From JAKALX01 sp964508715 (lineage in GTDB: Bacteria > Chloroflexota > Dehalococcoidia > Tepidiformales > Tepidiformaceae): a stretch of 64,000 nt of DNA. The stretch lies in contig CAZDUX010000009.1 of the NCBI GenBank assembly GCA_964508715.1, positions 74,438-138,437 of the forward strand, given 5' to 3'. The first letter of the stretch is position 1, and every line of letters starts with the position of its first letter. The notes beneath the pieces are model-generated. The model worked only from the letters and a program-made list of their open reading frames with translations. It was not told where the DNA came from and did not search any database. Both the position numbers and the translations under genes were made by a program. Of the stretch, positions 52,190 to 61,466 are shown in pieces.

Positions 52190-53749
52190 TCATTGGAGGA
52201 GGATGGTGTAGGCGTCGGGGATACGGTTCGTCACGACGTTGGTGCAGGGGGCCATGTCCTTGAGGCGGGAGAGGGCGCGGCTGACGGGGGCAGTCATCGC
52301 GAGGCCGCTACGTGCCGGGACCGCGGTGAGGACACCTCCCTGTGGCGAGACGATGAGGCCTCCGCCGGGCCAGGCTGTGGCCACGTAGACCCGATTTTCG
52401 TCGGCGCGGGTGCGGGCGAGCGCTTCGGCCATGGCATGCGGAGTGAACTGGGGCCAGGCGATGACGTCGGCACCTTCGAGCATGAGCGACCGTGCAACCT
52501 CGGGGACGAAGCCTTCATCGCCGCAGAGAACGGCGAGCTTGCCGGCGGGGCTTTCGATAACCGGCGACGATGCAGAGCCGGTCAGGATCCCCCGCCCGTG
52601 TGTCGCCTGGTGTTCCCATGAGCCTTCGGGGGTGACGATCACCGAGGACTGTGCGGAGGCACAGCCGTTGGCGTGGACTGCAAAGACAAGCACGCCACCG
52701 GCTGCTCTTACTGCCGATTCAATCCGGGGGAGGCTGACCTGCCAGCCTTCGGGGCCCGTGCCGCCAGCCGCGACAATCACGCCGGCATCCTGCTCGCGGA
52801 GGGCCTCGTAGCGACGGATGAGGACGTCGGCGTCGAAACCGCCATCGCCAGGGATGACCGCGACGCGCGCCGCCGATTGCGCCGGGACGAGCGGTTCGGC
52901 GAGGACTTGCATGATGGGAAGCGAGGCCGTGGGCTGTGCCAGGCGCGCGTAGCGTGCAGGGTTTCGAGGGACGAGTGCGCTGGCGGGCGCCGATGCCGGG
53001 TCGAGGTCGAAAACGAGGACGGTCTCCTGGTCGGCGGGGGCCATGGCTCTCGTTGCGCCCGAAGGATCGATAACGCAGGACCGCCCGGCGTAGGCGATCG
53101 TCCCGCCTTCGTTCCCGCACTTGTCGGCCGCGATGACCCAGACGCCGTTTTCCAGGGCTCGCACGGGCATCATGTACTCGCGCTGGGGGTTATCGAGGTC
53201 GGCGGTTCGGCGGGCCCATGCGACCCAGGCGGTGAGGTCGAGGATGATCTCCGCGCCACCGAGGGTGAGCGCACGGGCAATCTCGGGCATGCGGCCGTCG
53301 GCACAGATGAGGATGCCGCAGCACGCGAAGCCCATATCGAAGACGGGGTAGTCGCGGCCAGGCCGGAACCATGTGGTGTCGAAATGCCACAGGAATGACT
53401 TGTCGTAGCGGCCGGCGAGGTCGCCGTTCGGATCGAAAACGAGTGCGCTGTTGGTGAGCGAACCATCATCGCCGGGGACAGCGATACCGGCAGCGAGCCA
53501 GTAGCCGTGCTGGCGGGCCTTTGCGGCGAGCAGCCTGCGGATCTCGCTGAACGACCGCACGCCCGGGCGGGCGTAGGGATTGGCGTCACGGACGTAGTAG
53601 GCCGGGTAGGAGACCTCCGGGAGGAGGGTGAGCTGCGCCCCGGCAGCTCCGGCGTCATCCAGGGCACGCAGAAGGTTCTGGAGGTTCGCCTCCACATCCT
53701 CGATGTCGAAGGCGCGTACCTGGCAGGCAGCGACACGGAAGGGGGTCAT
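52190..53749 (-). CDS. Tandem nitrilase-superfamily protein
   Basis: 519 aa with two carbon-nitrogen-hydrolase folds in one frame. Domain 1 (residues ~1-270) has the Glu-Lys-Cys triad: LPEVSYPAYY, GRYDKSFLW, GILICADGRMPE. Domain 2 (~290-519) keeps a Cys in LAVLCGDEGFVPEVARSL but the Lys and Glu positions (GGTGPEGWQ...) are unclear, so it is probably pseudo-catalytic. Likely amidase or carbamoylase with an in-built dimer partner. Upstream of it is a hairpin on the opposite orientation. Confidence 0.85.
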   Translation of the reverse strand: MTPFRVAACQVRAFDIEDVEANLQNLLRALDDAGAAGAQLTLLPEVSYPAYYVRDANPYARPGVRSFSEIRRLLAAKARQHGYWLAAGIAVPGDDGSLTNSALVFDPNGDLAGRYDKSFLWHFDTTWFRPGRDYPVFDMGFACCGILICADGRMPEIARALTLGGAEIILDLTAWVAWARRTADLDNPQREYMMPVRALENGVWVIAADKCGNEGGTIAYAGRSCVIDPSGATRAMAPADQETVLVFDLDPASAPASALVPRNPARYARLAQPTASLPIMQVLAEPLVPAQSAARVAVIPGDGGFDADVLIRRYEALREQDAGVIVAAGGTGPEGWQVSLPRIESAVRAAGGVLVFAVHANGCASAQSSVIVTPEGSWEHQATHGRGILTGSASSPVIESPAGKLAVLCGDEGFVPEVARSLMLEGADVIAWPQFTPHAMAEALARTRADENRVYVATAWPGGGLIVSPQGGVLTAVPARSGLAMTAPVSRALSRLKDMAPCTNVVTNRIPDAYTILLQ

Positions 53750-53770
53750 AGCAAAGAGGGTAGCAGGCTC

Positions 53771-53797
53771 GCCCACGCTCGGCGTGGGCTTTCGTTT
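53771..53797 (+). terminator. Hairpin oriented against its flanking genes
   Basis: Perfect 8-bp stem GCCCACGC-tcg-GCGTGGGC then TTTCGTTT on the plus strand, although the neighbours are both minus-strand. On the minus strand no T run follows. May block antisense transcripts from the plus strand, or act as a spacer hairpin. Confidence 0.45.
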
Positions 53798-54998
53798 ACC
53801 CCCTCGGCAGGCCGAGGCCGCGCATGGCGATGATGTTGCGCTGGATCTCGCTGGTGCCACCACCGATCGGGGCGGTGGTGGAGTGCATATAGAAGCGGGC
53901 GAGCTTGCCCCCCATGGCATGGGTGTCGTCGCGGTCAGTCGTCTGGCCGTACATTCCGGCGAGGTGCATGCCAGTCACAGCGAGGCGGACATCGAGCTCG
54001 CTGCTGAAGAGCTTGGCGATTGAGGATTCCTTGTTGGGGATCTCGCCCCGCTCCTGCATCGTGATGATGCGGTAGCAGATGAGCGATTCGACCTGGGCTT
54101 CGAGTGCGCGGTCGGCGAGTTCGAGGCGGAGGCCACTGTTCCGGGTGAGGTTCGCGCGTCCCACGGCGGATTCCTTCGCGTACTTCACGAGGTCCTTCGC
54201 GATGAGCTGATGGGAGACGCTGGTGGCAATGCCGCTGCGTTCGAAATCGAGCGTCGTGGTGGCGAGGTACCAGCCGCGGTTCTCTTCGCCGAGGAGCTGG
54301 CTGGCAGGGATACGCACGTCTTCGAAGTAGACCTCGTTGAACTCGTGGCTGTTGAGCATGTTGACGAGGGGCCGGACCTGGATGCCGGGTGTCTTCATGT
54401 CGACGAGGAAGTAGGAGATGCCGCGGTGCTTGGGGGCGTCGGGATTGGTGCGGGCGATGAGGATGCCCATGTCGGAGTGGTGGGCGCCGCTGGTCCAGAT
54501 CTTCTGACCGTTGACGACGTAGTCATCGCCGTCGCGGATGGCGCGGGTCTGGAGGCTGGCGAGGTCGGAGCCCGCGCCGGGTTCGCTAAAGAGCTGGCAC
54601 CAGTTGTGTTCGCCGGAGATGATCTTTGGGAGGTAGTTCTTCTTCTGCTCCTCGGTGCCGTAGACCATGATGGTGGGACCGGCCCAGCCGTGGCCGATGC
54701 CGCCGGGACGGGGAGCGCGGCGCCAGGCAAACTCCTCGCTCAGGATGAACTGGTCCTTGACGCTCAGCCCGCCGCCACCGTGCTCCTTCGGCCACGCGGG
54801 TGCTCCCCAGCCGTGCTCATTGAGTTTGCCGACCCACTGGCGGAACCAGCCGTAGAACTCGGGCGCGGCCCGGCCACCCGCATTGAAGAGTCCCCACTCG
54901 GTTGGGCGCTCGGAAACCCACGGCGGGAGCTCGGCATCGAGGAAGCCACGGACCTCCTGGCGGAACGCCCGTTCCTGGTCGGTATCGCGAAAGTCCAT
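53796..54998 (-). CDS. Acyl-CoA dehydrogenase
   Basis: 400 aa FAD-dependent enzyme. LCQLFSEPGAGSDLASLQTRA-type block (WCQLFSEPGAGSDLASLQ) and the C-terminal YGQTTDRDD...GGTSEIQRNIIAMRGLGLPRG are diagnostic. No clear catalytic Glu in the ordinary position; the FadE/CaiA-like subgroup often uses other placements. ATG at 54998 has AAGGAG upstream. Oxidises an acyl-CoA to the enoyl-CoA, transferring electrons to ETF. Confidence 0.93.
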   Translation of the reverse strand: MDFRDTDQERAFRQEVRGFLDAELPPWVSERPTEWGLFNAGGRAAPEFYGWFRQWVGKLNEHGWGAPAWPKEHGGGGLSVKDQFILSEEFAWRRAPRPGGIGHGWAGPTIMVYGTEEQKKNYLPKIISGEHNWCQLFSEPGAGSDLASLQTRAIRDGDDYVVNGQKIWTSGAHHSDMGILIARTNPDAPKHRGISYFLVDMKTPGIQVRPLVNMLNSHEFNEVYFEDVRIPASQLLGEENRGWYLATTTLDFERSGIATSVSHQLIAKDLVKYAKESAVGRANLTRNSGLRLELADRALEAQVESLICYRIITMQERGEIPNKESSIAKLFSSELDVRLAVTGMHLAGMYGQTTDRDDTHAMGGKLARFYMHSTTAPIGGGTSEIQRNIIAMRGLGLPRG

Positions 54999-55302
54999 GG
55001 CAAGCTCCTTTGGGTGCGCGTGTGGTACGGCGGATGCGAGAGGAACGTTAGCGGACGGCGAAACGGTTCGCAAAGCACGGAGGTGATGGAGGTCGCGGCT
55101 GGGTTTGCGGGGCGGGGTGAATCAGTCACGCATGGCAGACGGCAGCTATGCGAGAGAGCCTGGTTACGGTGCCGAGGAACACGTCGATATCCGGATTTCG
55201 GCAGCCGGGCGACCGGCTACCTGCAACCGGCGGGCCCACAGGGCCGTTGACACAACGGCATCAGCGTCTTTACTTAGGACGCATGGAGCAACCGTACACG
55301 GC

Positions 55303-56655
55303 GTGCTGAATCTGCGTTTTGGCCTGCCCATCGCGCTGATTTGTGGCGCACTGGCGATCATGCTGCCGCTCCTGGCGATTGCCCGGGAGAACGAGGCACA
55401 GCGCGGGCTCGACCGTGCGCGCACGGCCGCCCAGGAGCTCGACCTCGCGACTCTCGGGGCGGTGAATGCGGAGACGGGCGAACGCGGGTACACGATTACG
55501 GGTAACGCGAGTTTCCTCGATTCGTACACGTCGGGGCGCGAGCAATTTGATGCATCAGTCGCCAACTTGCGGGCACTGGGGCTCGGGTCCGGGATTGAGG
55601 ACGAAATCGACGCGATGGTGGCTGCCTATGACCACTGGCTGATTAACTGGGCAGAGCCGCAGGTGCAGCTCGTCCGCGCCGGGGGGCTCGGGGCAGCACG
55701 CGTCCGGACCGGATCGGGCATTGGCGTGGACCTCTTCGGCACCCTGCGATCGAAGTCGGATGAGCTCGGCGCCTCAATCGACCAGGTGGTACGCGACCAG
55801 AAAGCGGAGTACGACAACCGGAACGTCCAGACCGATGTCTTCGTGCTCTTCGGCGGCGTGGCCGCGGCGATCGCGGCGGCCCTCGTCATCGCCGGTGGCC
55901 GCGCACGCTGGCAGGCGATGCACCATTTACGCGCAGCGCGGGCCGAACTCGAACGCGAACGGGAACTCGGGCGCCGCCGGGCAGACGTCCTTGCATCGGT
56001 CTCGCACGACCTGCGGAGTCCGCTGGCGGGGGTGGTGCTCCAGGCGTCGATCCTCGAAGAGCAGGCCGAAGAGGACGGCAAGCCAGACCTGGTGGCGACC
56101 GCGCAGGAAGTGTCGCGGGGGGCTACTCGCGCGGCCCTCCTCGTGGATGAACTGCTCGATTTTGCACGCCTCGAGTCGGGAGCGATGCAGCTCGAGATCG
56201 TGCCACTCGAACTCTGCGGTGTCGTGAAGGAGGCAGTCGAGGACGTGCGGATTGCGCGGCCATCGTTCGCTGCCGAGATTTGCGACGAGACTGGCGACGA
56301 GTTGGTGCCGGGCGACGAGGAGCGGCTACGTGCCGTATTCCGGAATGTGCTCGAGAATGCCGCGCGTTATGGCAAAGCACCGGTCCGTGTGCGGCTGCTC
56401 CCGGTCGAGAAGCGCATGGAGGTCCACATCGAAGACAGCGGTGCGGGGATTCCCGAAGCCGAGCGTTCGAGTGTCTTTCGGAAGTACCAGCGCGGTTCGA
56501 CGGCCGGCGGCAACAAGGGCACGGGCCTCGGCCTCTACTTCAGTCGTGAGCTCGTCTTGCTCCATGGCGGCAGCATGGATATCGCCTGGAGTCCGCTCGG
56601 TGGCGCCGATTTCATCATCTCGCTGCCCCGGGCTGCTACCCCCGCAGGCGGGTGA
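55303..56655 (+). CDS. CHASE3-domain sensor histidine kinase
   Basis: About 450 aa. First transmembrane helix LPIALICGALAIMLPLLAI, extracellular CHASE3 (AETGERGYTITGNASFLDSY), second helix VFVLFGGVAAAIAAALVIAG. HisKA H-box SHDLRSPLAG, HATPase N box NVLENAARYG, G1 DSGAGIP, G2 GTGLGLYFSREL. No adjacent response regulator, hence orphan; the stand-alone receiver at 17.6 kb is one possible partner. The GTG at 55303 is before the first helix; the longer ATG frame adds non-membrane residues. Convergent overlap of 20 nt with recQ. Confidence 0.9.
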   Translation: MLNLRFGLPIALICGALAIMLPLLAIARENEAQRGLDRARTAAQELDLATLGAVNAETGERGYTITGNASFLDSYTSGREQFDASVANLRALGLGSGIEDEIDAMVAAYDHWLINWAEPQVQLVRAGGLGAARVRTGSGIGVDLFGTLRSKSDELGASIDQVVRDQKAEYDNRNVQTDVFVLFGGVAAAIAAALVIAGGRARWQAMHHLRAARAELERERELGRRRADVLASVSHDLRSPLAGVVLQASILEEQAEEDGKPDLVATAQEVSRGATRAALLVDELLDFARLESGAMQLEIVPLELCGVVKEAVEDVRIARPSFAAEICDETGDELVPGDEERLRAVFRNVLENAARYGKAPVRVRLLPVEKRMEVHIEDSGAGIPEAERSSVFRKYQRGSTAGGNKGTGLGLYFSRELVLLHGGSMDIAWSPLGGADFIISLPRAATPAGG

Positions 56656-58747
56656 GATAGGCGCGGGCGAGATGGAGTTCCTCGTAGGTGACATCGTCCC
56701 CGAGCTGGTCGCGCAGGGGGCCGAGCGGCCCGACCGGGCCATCACCGATGATGGTGCGGAGCCGTTCGAGGACGCCCGGGCGGACCAGGTTCGAGACGTC
56801 CTCGATCTGGCCGCCAAGGATTAGCGACGCAAGATGGGTCGTGATCGTACCAACGGCGAGGCCGCGCGCCCTGGCGATGGCACGCGAGTCGAGGCCCTGG
56901 CGATGGAGTGCGAGGGTTTCCTGGAGTGACGGGGTGAGCGACGCGTGGCCAGCCAATCCCGATGATGGTGCGGGCCGGGGCCCACTACCCGTGCCAGGCG
57001 TGGCCGCGGGAGCCCGTACGAGCGCAGCGGCGCGCGTGACTGCGAGGAACGCCGGGCCGTACTTCTCGAACTTCGCCGTGCCGACGCCGCTCACGTTGAG
57101 CATCTCTGCCCGGGAGCGTGGGGTACGCCGGGCCATGTCGCGCAGTGTGGCGTCGCTGAAGATGACAAAGGGCGGCACACTCGCCTCATCAGCGAGCTGC
57201 TTGCGCAGGCCACGAAGCGACTGAAAGACGCGCTCCTCTTCATCGGAGCCAGCGGCGCCGTGGATAGCAGCCGGAGGTGCGACGCACGGTCCGCAGTTGC
57301 CACAGCTCACGTCGTGCCGGGTGTCGCCAAAGTATTCGAGGATGCGGGCACGCAGGCAGGTGCGCGAGCGGGCGTACCGCTCCATGTCGTCGAGCTTCGC
57401 GGTGGCGTGGGCGCGGTGTTCTTCGAGCCCGGCGGTATCAATCTCTTCCTCGCCATCCGGGCGAAGTGCCCGGACCATGTAGCCGCGGCGCTCGGCAAGG
57501 CCGGAATCGACGAGGGCCTGGATGGCGGCGTTGATTCCTGGCTGGTCGTCTTCGTCCATGAGCTCACGGACGTGGACACGCTCACCCCGGAACTCGATGA
57601 GCTTGCGATAGACGCCTACGACCATCGCCGCTTCGGGATGGGACTGATCGATGAAGAAGTCGCGGAGGCCGCGATCGCGGCTGGAGTAGTAGAGCACGCA
57701 GTCAGCCGGTTCGCCGTCGCGGCCGGCGCGCCCCGCTTCCTGGTAGTACGACTCGAGTGAATCGGGCAGGTCGTGGTGAAGCACCATGCGGACGTCGGGC
57801 TTGTCGATGCCCATGCCAAAGGCGTTTGTAGCGACGATGATGCGGAGCGTGTCGCGAGAGAACGCTTCCTGGATCCGCTTGCGGTCCTGGTCCTCCATGC
57901 CGGCGTGGTAGCGAGCGCACTTGATCCGCTGGTGCTGGAGGTAGTCGGTGAGTTCTTCCACGTTTTTCCGTGTGCCGCAGTAGATGATGGCCGATTCGCC
58001 CTGGAGTTCGCGGAGGCGGCCGGCGATCTGCTCGGCCTTCTCTCGCTTCGACTTTGCCCGCACGACATCGAAGCGGAGGTTCGGGCGGTCGAAACCAGCA
58101 ACGTGGACGACGGGGTCTACAAGCCCGAGCCGGACGACGACGTCGTCGCGGACGCGCGGGTCGGCGGTAGCCGTGAGGGCGACGATAGGCGGATCGCCGA
58201 TCCTTCCGCGCACCGAGCCAAGTTCGCGGTAGCTGGGGCGAAAGTCGTGACCCCACTGGGAGATGCAGTGGGCTTCGTCGACGGCCAGGAGGGCAACCCG
58301 CACGCTGCGAAGCGCCGCCATGAATGCCCCGTTCCCGAATCGCTCGGGTGCGACGTAGAGGAGTTGGAGGCGCCCCTCGGCAGCATCGCGCATGACAATA
58401 GCCTGCTGGTCGGGGGAGATGGTGGAGTTGACGGCAGCGGCGGCGACTCCGTTCGCGTGGAGCGCGTCGACCTGATCCTTCATGAGTGCCAGGAGGGGCG
58501 ACACGACCAGCGTCAGTCCCGTCTGCTGGAGGAGTGCCGGCACCTGGTAGCAGATACTCTTTCCGCCCCCGGTGGGCATGACGGCCAGTGTGTCGCGCCC
58601 GGCGATAACGGCGCTGATGACCTCTTCCTGGCCGGGGCGAAATGATGTGTAGCCGAAGACATCGCGGAGCGCCTGGCGAGCGGCGGAGAGGCTGACCGAT
58701 GCGTTGTCATAGCCGCCGGTGGGCTCGCGAAGGGTCTTTGCTGGCAT
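56636..58747 (-). CDS. recQ: ATP-dependent DNA helicase RecQ
   Basis: 703 aa. Walker A MPTGGGKSICYQVPAL, DEAH motif AVDEAHCISQWGHDFRPSY, helicase motifs through VATNAFGMGIDKPDVRMV and QEAGRAGRDG. RQC zinc site (CLRARILEYFGDTRHDVSCGNCGPC), HRDC domain, and a C-terminal HTH_40-type segment (SRAIARARGLAVGTITTHLASL). ATG at 58747; the longer frame adds non-conserved sequence. Role in recombination and fork repair. Confidence 0.96.
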   Translation of the reverse strand: MPAKTLREPTGGYDNASVSLSAARQALRDVFGYTSFRPGQEEVISAVIAGRDTLAVMPTGGGKSICYQVPALLQQTGLTLVVSPLLALMKDQVDALHANGVAAAAVNSTISPDQQAIVMRDAAEGRLQLLYVAPERFGNGAFMAALRSVRVALLAVDEAHCISQWGHDFRPSYRELGSVRGRIGDPPIVALTATADPRVRDDVVVRLGLVDPVVHVAGFDRPNLRFDVVRAKSKREKAEQIAGRLRELQGESAIIYCGTRKNVEELTDYLQHQRIKCARYHAGMEDQDRKRIQEAFSRDTLRIIVATNAFGMGIDKPDVRMVLHHDLPDSLESYYQEAGRAGRDGEPADCVLYYSSRDRGLRDFFIDQSHPEAAMVVGVYRKLIEFRGERVHVRELMDEDDQPGINAAIQALVDSGLAERRGYMVRALRPDGEEEIDTAGLEEHRAHATAKLDDMERYARSRTCLRARILEYFGDTRHDVSCGNCGPCVAPPAAIHGAAGSDEEERVFQSLRGLRKQLADEASVPPFVIFSDATLRDMARRTPRSRAEMLNVSGVGTAKFEKYGPAFLAVTRAAALVRAPAATPGTGSGPRPAPSSGLAGHASLTPSLQETLALHRQGLDSRAIARARGLAVGTITTHLASLILGGQIEDVSNLVRPGVLERLRTIIGDGPVGPLGPLRDQLGDDVTYEELHLARAYLTRLRG

Positions 58748-58871
58748 ATGCCGCAGTGTAGAACATTTGAGCGATCGGATCGAGGGTGATTGCCGAACCG
58801 CCCGTGCTGCGCGCTGGTGGCACGAGGAAGGGTGAGCGCTGTCACACACCGGGGGCTCCCGTACTCCAAAT

Positions 58872-58887
58872 TGTGAATGTCATCACG
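58872..58887. promoter_or_regulatory. CRP-like site
   Basis: TGTGA-N6-TCACG, nine of ten core positions, in the spacer 125 nt upstream of recQ. Candidate target for the Crp/Fnr protein or for a regulator with the cNMP-like domain at 59.4 kb. Confidence 0.35.
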
Positions 58888-59032
58888 GACCGGGCACCGG
58901 GGCTGAAGGCACGCTGTTATTGGCTCCTCCTGGCAGTCGGCGGCCGGGCCTGACGGGGCTTGATCCCCGGCCCGCGCAAGGTTTCGCGCGCTGGCTGTCG
59001 GAGGAGCGCACACCACAGGGAGTATTTCAACG

Positions 59033-59224
59033 ATGGCTTTCGGCGCTACCCACCGGTTCGCCCACGCGGGCCGCCGCCGCAGTTTCGCGCTCAATCTCTT
59101 CAATCGCTGTACCCACCGCTGGTCGGAACTCGCGCTCGTACGTGCGGGGAGTGCAACCGAGCCGGCGATCATGGGGTGGTTCTGCCTTGACTGCGGCCGG
59201 CGCCAGCCGATGCACCGGATGTGA
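59033..59224 (+). CDS. Small CxxC protein
   Basis: 63 aa. A Cys-x-His pair (NRCTHRWSE) and CLDCG (WFCLDCGRRQP) form a likely zinc knuckle. ATG at 59033 with AGGGAG about 11 bases upstream. Resembles in outline the 22867 protein. Translation likely but not certain. Confidence 0.45.
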   Translation: MAFGATHRFAHAGRRRSFALNLFNRCTHRWSELALVRAGSATEPAIMGWFCLDCGRRQPMHRM

Positions 59225-59374
59225 CCCGAATGCGCACCCTCGCATACCTGGGATGGGGCGTCCCAGGGGAGGGGCCCACCCGTTGCCATTGCAATGTTGA
59301 TGTGTGAACCGACTCACCGACCCTGTCCCGCCTGGCGGGCACGATCACAGCGACAGCAAGCAGGAGCAGGCGCC

Positions 59375-59791
59375 ATGACGGATCTTCCTTCCCTCGTGCA
59401 CCAGGCGTTGAGCCGGTCAACCCTGTTCCGTGGACTTTCGCCGCGACAGGCCGAGGTCGTGGCGCGGAGCACGGAACCGGTGTTCGTGCCGGCCGGGTCG
59501 CCGCTGGCAGAGCAGGATCGGCCGGGGCCGCATTGTGCTCTCATCATCTCGGGCGAGGCATCGGTCGAACGAAACGGGTATATGGTCGGCCGTCTCGGGG
59601 AAGGGGACTTCTTCTGCCTCTCGGGGGCCGCGACGCTCGTGGCGGAAGACGCCTGCCTCCTCCTCATCGCCGCTGACGATGCGTTTCGCGGGCTGGTGGA
59701 AGCGATCCCGGCATTCGCGGGCATCGTGTTGGCAGCCGGGGGCGAGATCTGCGCCGTACACCCGCGAATCGGGCGTGAAACGGTGGTGTAA
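59375..59791 (+). CDS. cNMP-binding-like domain protein
   Basis: 138 aa, a single beta-roll: LFRGLSPRQAEVVARSTEPVFVPAGSPLAEQDRPGPHCALIISGEASVERNGYMVGRLGEGDFFCLSGAATLVAEDACLLLIAADDAF. The phosphate-binding cassette is missing (the normal FGE-x-A-L-x-R-A-A reads FFCLSGAATL), and there is no HTH. Probably not a nucleotide sensor. ATG at 59375. Confidence 0.7.
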   Translation: MTDLPSLVHQALSRSTLFRGLSPRQAEVVARSTEPVFVPAGSPLAEQDRPGPHCALIISGEASVERNGYMVGRLGEGDFFCLSGAATLVAEDACLLLIAADDAFRGLVEAIPAFAGIVLAAGGEICAVHPRIGRETVV

Positions 59792-59814
59792 CACCCGCGT
59801 GCTACGTTCACTAC

Positions 59815-60324
59815 ATGGATGGCACGGTAACGCCGCTGATTCGAACGGCCCGGGAGACCGACCTCCCCGGTATTCTGCACATCTACAACGATGCCATCAG
59901 CAGCGGAGTCGCCACCTGGGACGAGGTGCCCTGGACGATGGAGGAGCGGTGCGAATGGTTCGCTCACCACGACGAAGGGCAGCCAGTGCTGGTCGCTGAT
60001 ATTGATGGCAGCCTGGCGGGCTTCGCCTCCCTGGCGTTGATGAGTGCGAAGTCGGGCTGGCGGTTCACGCGGGAGGACACGATCTATATCGACCCGGAGT
60101 TCCAGGGACGCGGCATCGGCCGGGCATTGCTGGCGGCGCTCCTGGATGAAGCCCGGGGGATCGGGTTGCGGCTTATCGTGGCCTCGATCACCTCGACCAA
60201 TATGGCGAGCCTGGCGCTCCATGGAGCGCTCGGGTTCGAGGTGGTTGGGACGCTCAGGAGTGCCGGGTTCAAGTTTGGAGAGTGGCACGATACGACGTAC
60301 ATGCAGTTCGACCTCCAGGGCTGA
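59815..60324 (+). CDS. GNAT N-acetyltransferase (phosphinothricin-acetyltransferase-like)
   Basis: 169 aa. IRTARETDLPGILHIYNDAI and the acetyl-CoA loop IDPEFQGRGIGRALLAALLDEARG match the PAT/YncA branch. Acetylates an amine (often glufosinate-like, methionine derivatives or amino acids). 23 nt after the cNMP-like gene, likely one transcript. Confidence 0.9.
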   Translation: MDGTVTPLIRTARETDLPGILHIYNDAISSGVATWDEVPWTMEERCEWFAHHDEGQPVLVADIDGSLAGFASLALMSAKSGWRFTREDTIYIDPEFQGRGIGRALLAALLDEARGIGLRLIVASITSTNMASLALHGALGFEVVGTLRSAGFKFGEWHDTTYMQFDLQG

Positions 60325-60430
60325 TCACTCGCTCGGAGGCCACTCGAACACGTGGAGATTGTGACAGTTCCGCAATCGAGCGGGCATGGCATTGAGTGTG
60401 ACCAGGGGGCGGGAATCCCACGATCCCGTC

Positions 60431-60613
60431 ATGGATGCGCAGGCCAGAGAGACGGATTCGAACGAGTGTCTTACCGTCGTGTGCGCATGGTGCGGGCGCG
60501 AGCTGTCGCACGGAACAGCAGTCGTCTCGCATGGCATCTGCTCCGTCTGCAGCGAACGGCTCGTGGCGGAGGCGAAGCGGCTTCGGTCGCACTCCCGCGA
60601 GGCTACCGGCTGA
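60431..60613 (+). CDS. Small zinc-ribbon protein
   Basis: 60 aa: VCAWCGRELSHGTAVVSHGICSVCSERL, a double CxxC zinc ribbon of a widespread small family (VCAWCGx..., SHGIC..C). Function unknown. The frame from 60386 is longer but this ATG is the better start. Confidence 0.72.
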   Translation: MDAQARETDSNECLTVVCAWCGRELSHGTAVVSHGICSVCSERLVAEAKRLRSHSREATG

Positions 60614-60731
60614 CTTTCGGCGCCATGCGGGTGTGCCCGAGTCGTGCACTCACCACTCATAAAGGAGTACGGGACAGACAGCATGTGGGAGCAGATCGAA
60701 CCAGAGCTTCGCGAGCACGCGAAATGACGCC

Positions 60732-61379
60732 ATGCCCGAGCCATTGACGCCTATCGCCATCGAGGATTATGCGGCCTCCGTCTCGACAGCCGATCCGGGC
60801 CTGCTCGCGGAGTTGGAGGCCGAGACACGTGCAACTTTCCCCGAGCGGATTTCGATGCTTACCGGCCACCCTGCCGGCCGCTTCCTTGCGACGCTCAGTG
60901 CGATGTTGCGGCCGCACCTCGTGGTAGAGGTGGGGACGTTCACCGGGTACTCGGCGCTTTCGATGGCCGAGGGCCTGGCGCCAGGCGGCCGCGTCATCAC
61001 GCTCGATATCAGTGAAACCCATACGGCGGTGGCACGCCGCTATTTCGAACGCAGCGCGTACAGCGGCCAGATCGAAATCCGGCTGGGAGCGGCGCTCGAA
61101 TCACTGGCGGGGATCGCGGGGCCGATCGATCTTGCATTCATCGATGCTGACAAAGTGAACTACCTTGCCTATTACGAGGCGATACTCGGGAAGCTCGCGC
61201 CGAACGGGCTGATCGTGGCCGACAACGTGCTCTGGTACGGCCGGATCTTCGACGAGGCGGACCAGACGGCGGACACGAGGGCAATCCGCGAGTTCAACGC
61301 GAAGGTGGGAAACGACCCACGGGTTGAGGCGGTGCTCCTGACGGTAAGGGATGGGATGACGCTGATTCGACGCCGGTAA
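60732..61379 (+). CDS. O-methyltransferase (catechol O-methyltransferase-like)
   Basis: 215 aa. SAM site LVVEVGTFTGYSALSMAEGL, acidic VITLDISETH, and the metal/catalytic region IDLAFIDADKVNYLAYYEA...ADNVLWYGRI fit Mg-dependent O-methyltransferases such as caffeoyl-CoA-type. The substrate is a catechol-like or small phenolic, unknown here. Confidence 0.92.
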   Translation: MPEPLTPIAIEDYAASVSTADPGLLAELEAETRATFPERISMLTGHPAGRFLATLSAMLRPHLVVEVGTFTGYSALSMAEGLAPGGRVITLDISETHTAVARRYFERSAYSGQIEIRLGAALESLAGIAGPIDLAFIDADKVNYLAYYEAILGKLAPNGLIVADNVLWYGRIFDEADQTADTRAIREFNAKVGNDPRVEAVLLTVRDGMTLIRRR

Positions 61380-61466
61380 GTGGTTCTGCCGGGCGCATGG
61401 GGCGTGGCCCTGCTCATAGACCACCGGCACCGCTAACGTTGGGAAACCACCCACCGGAGCAGCCTC

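Noticed and set aside
54210..55250. 346-aa plus-strand frame opposite the acyl-CoA dehydrogenase
   Set aside because: Mirror of a real gene, low-complexity Val/Ala/Glu composition, no conserved motif.
60682..60726. 14-codon ORF before the O-methyltransferase (MWEQIEPELREHAK)
   Set aside because: Reads smoothly but is too short to test and the upstream AAAGGAG is too far (about 16 nt) for a start.
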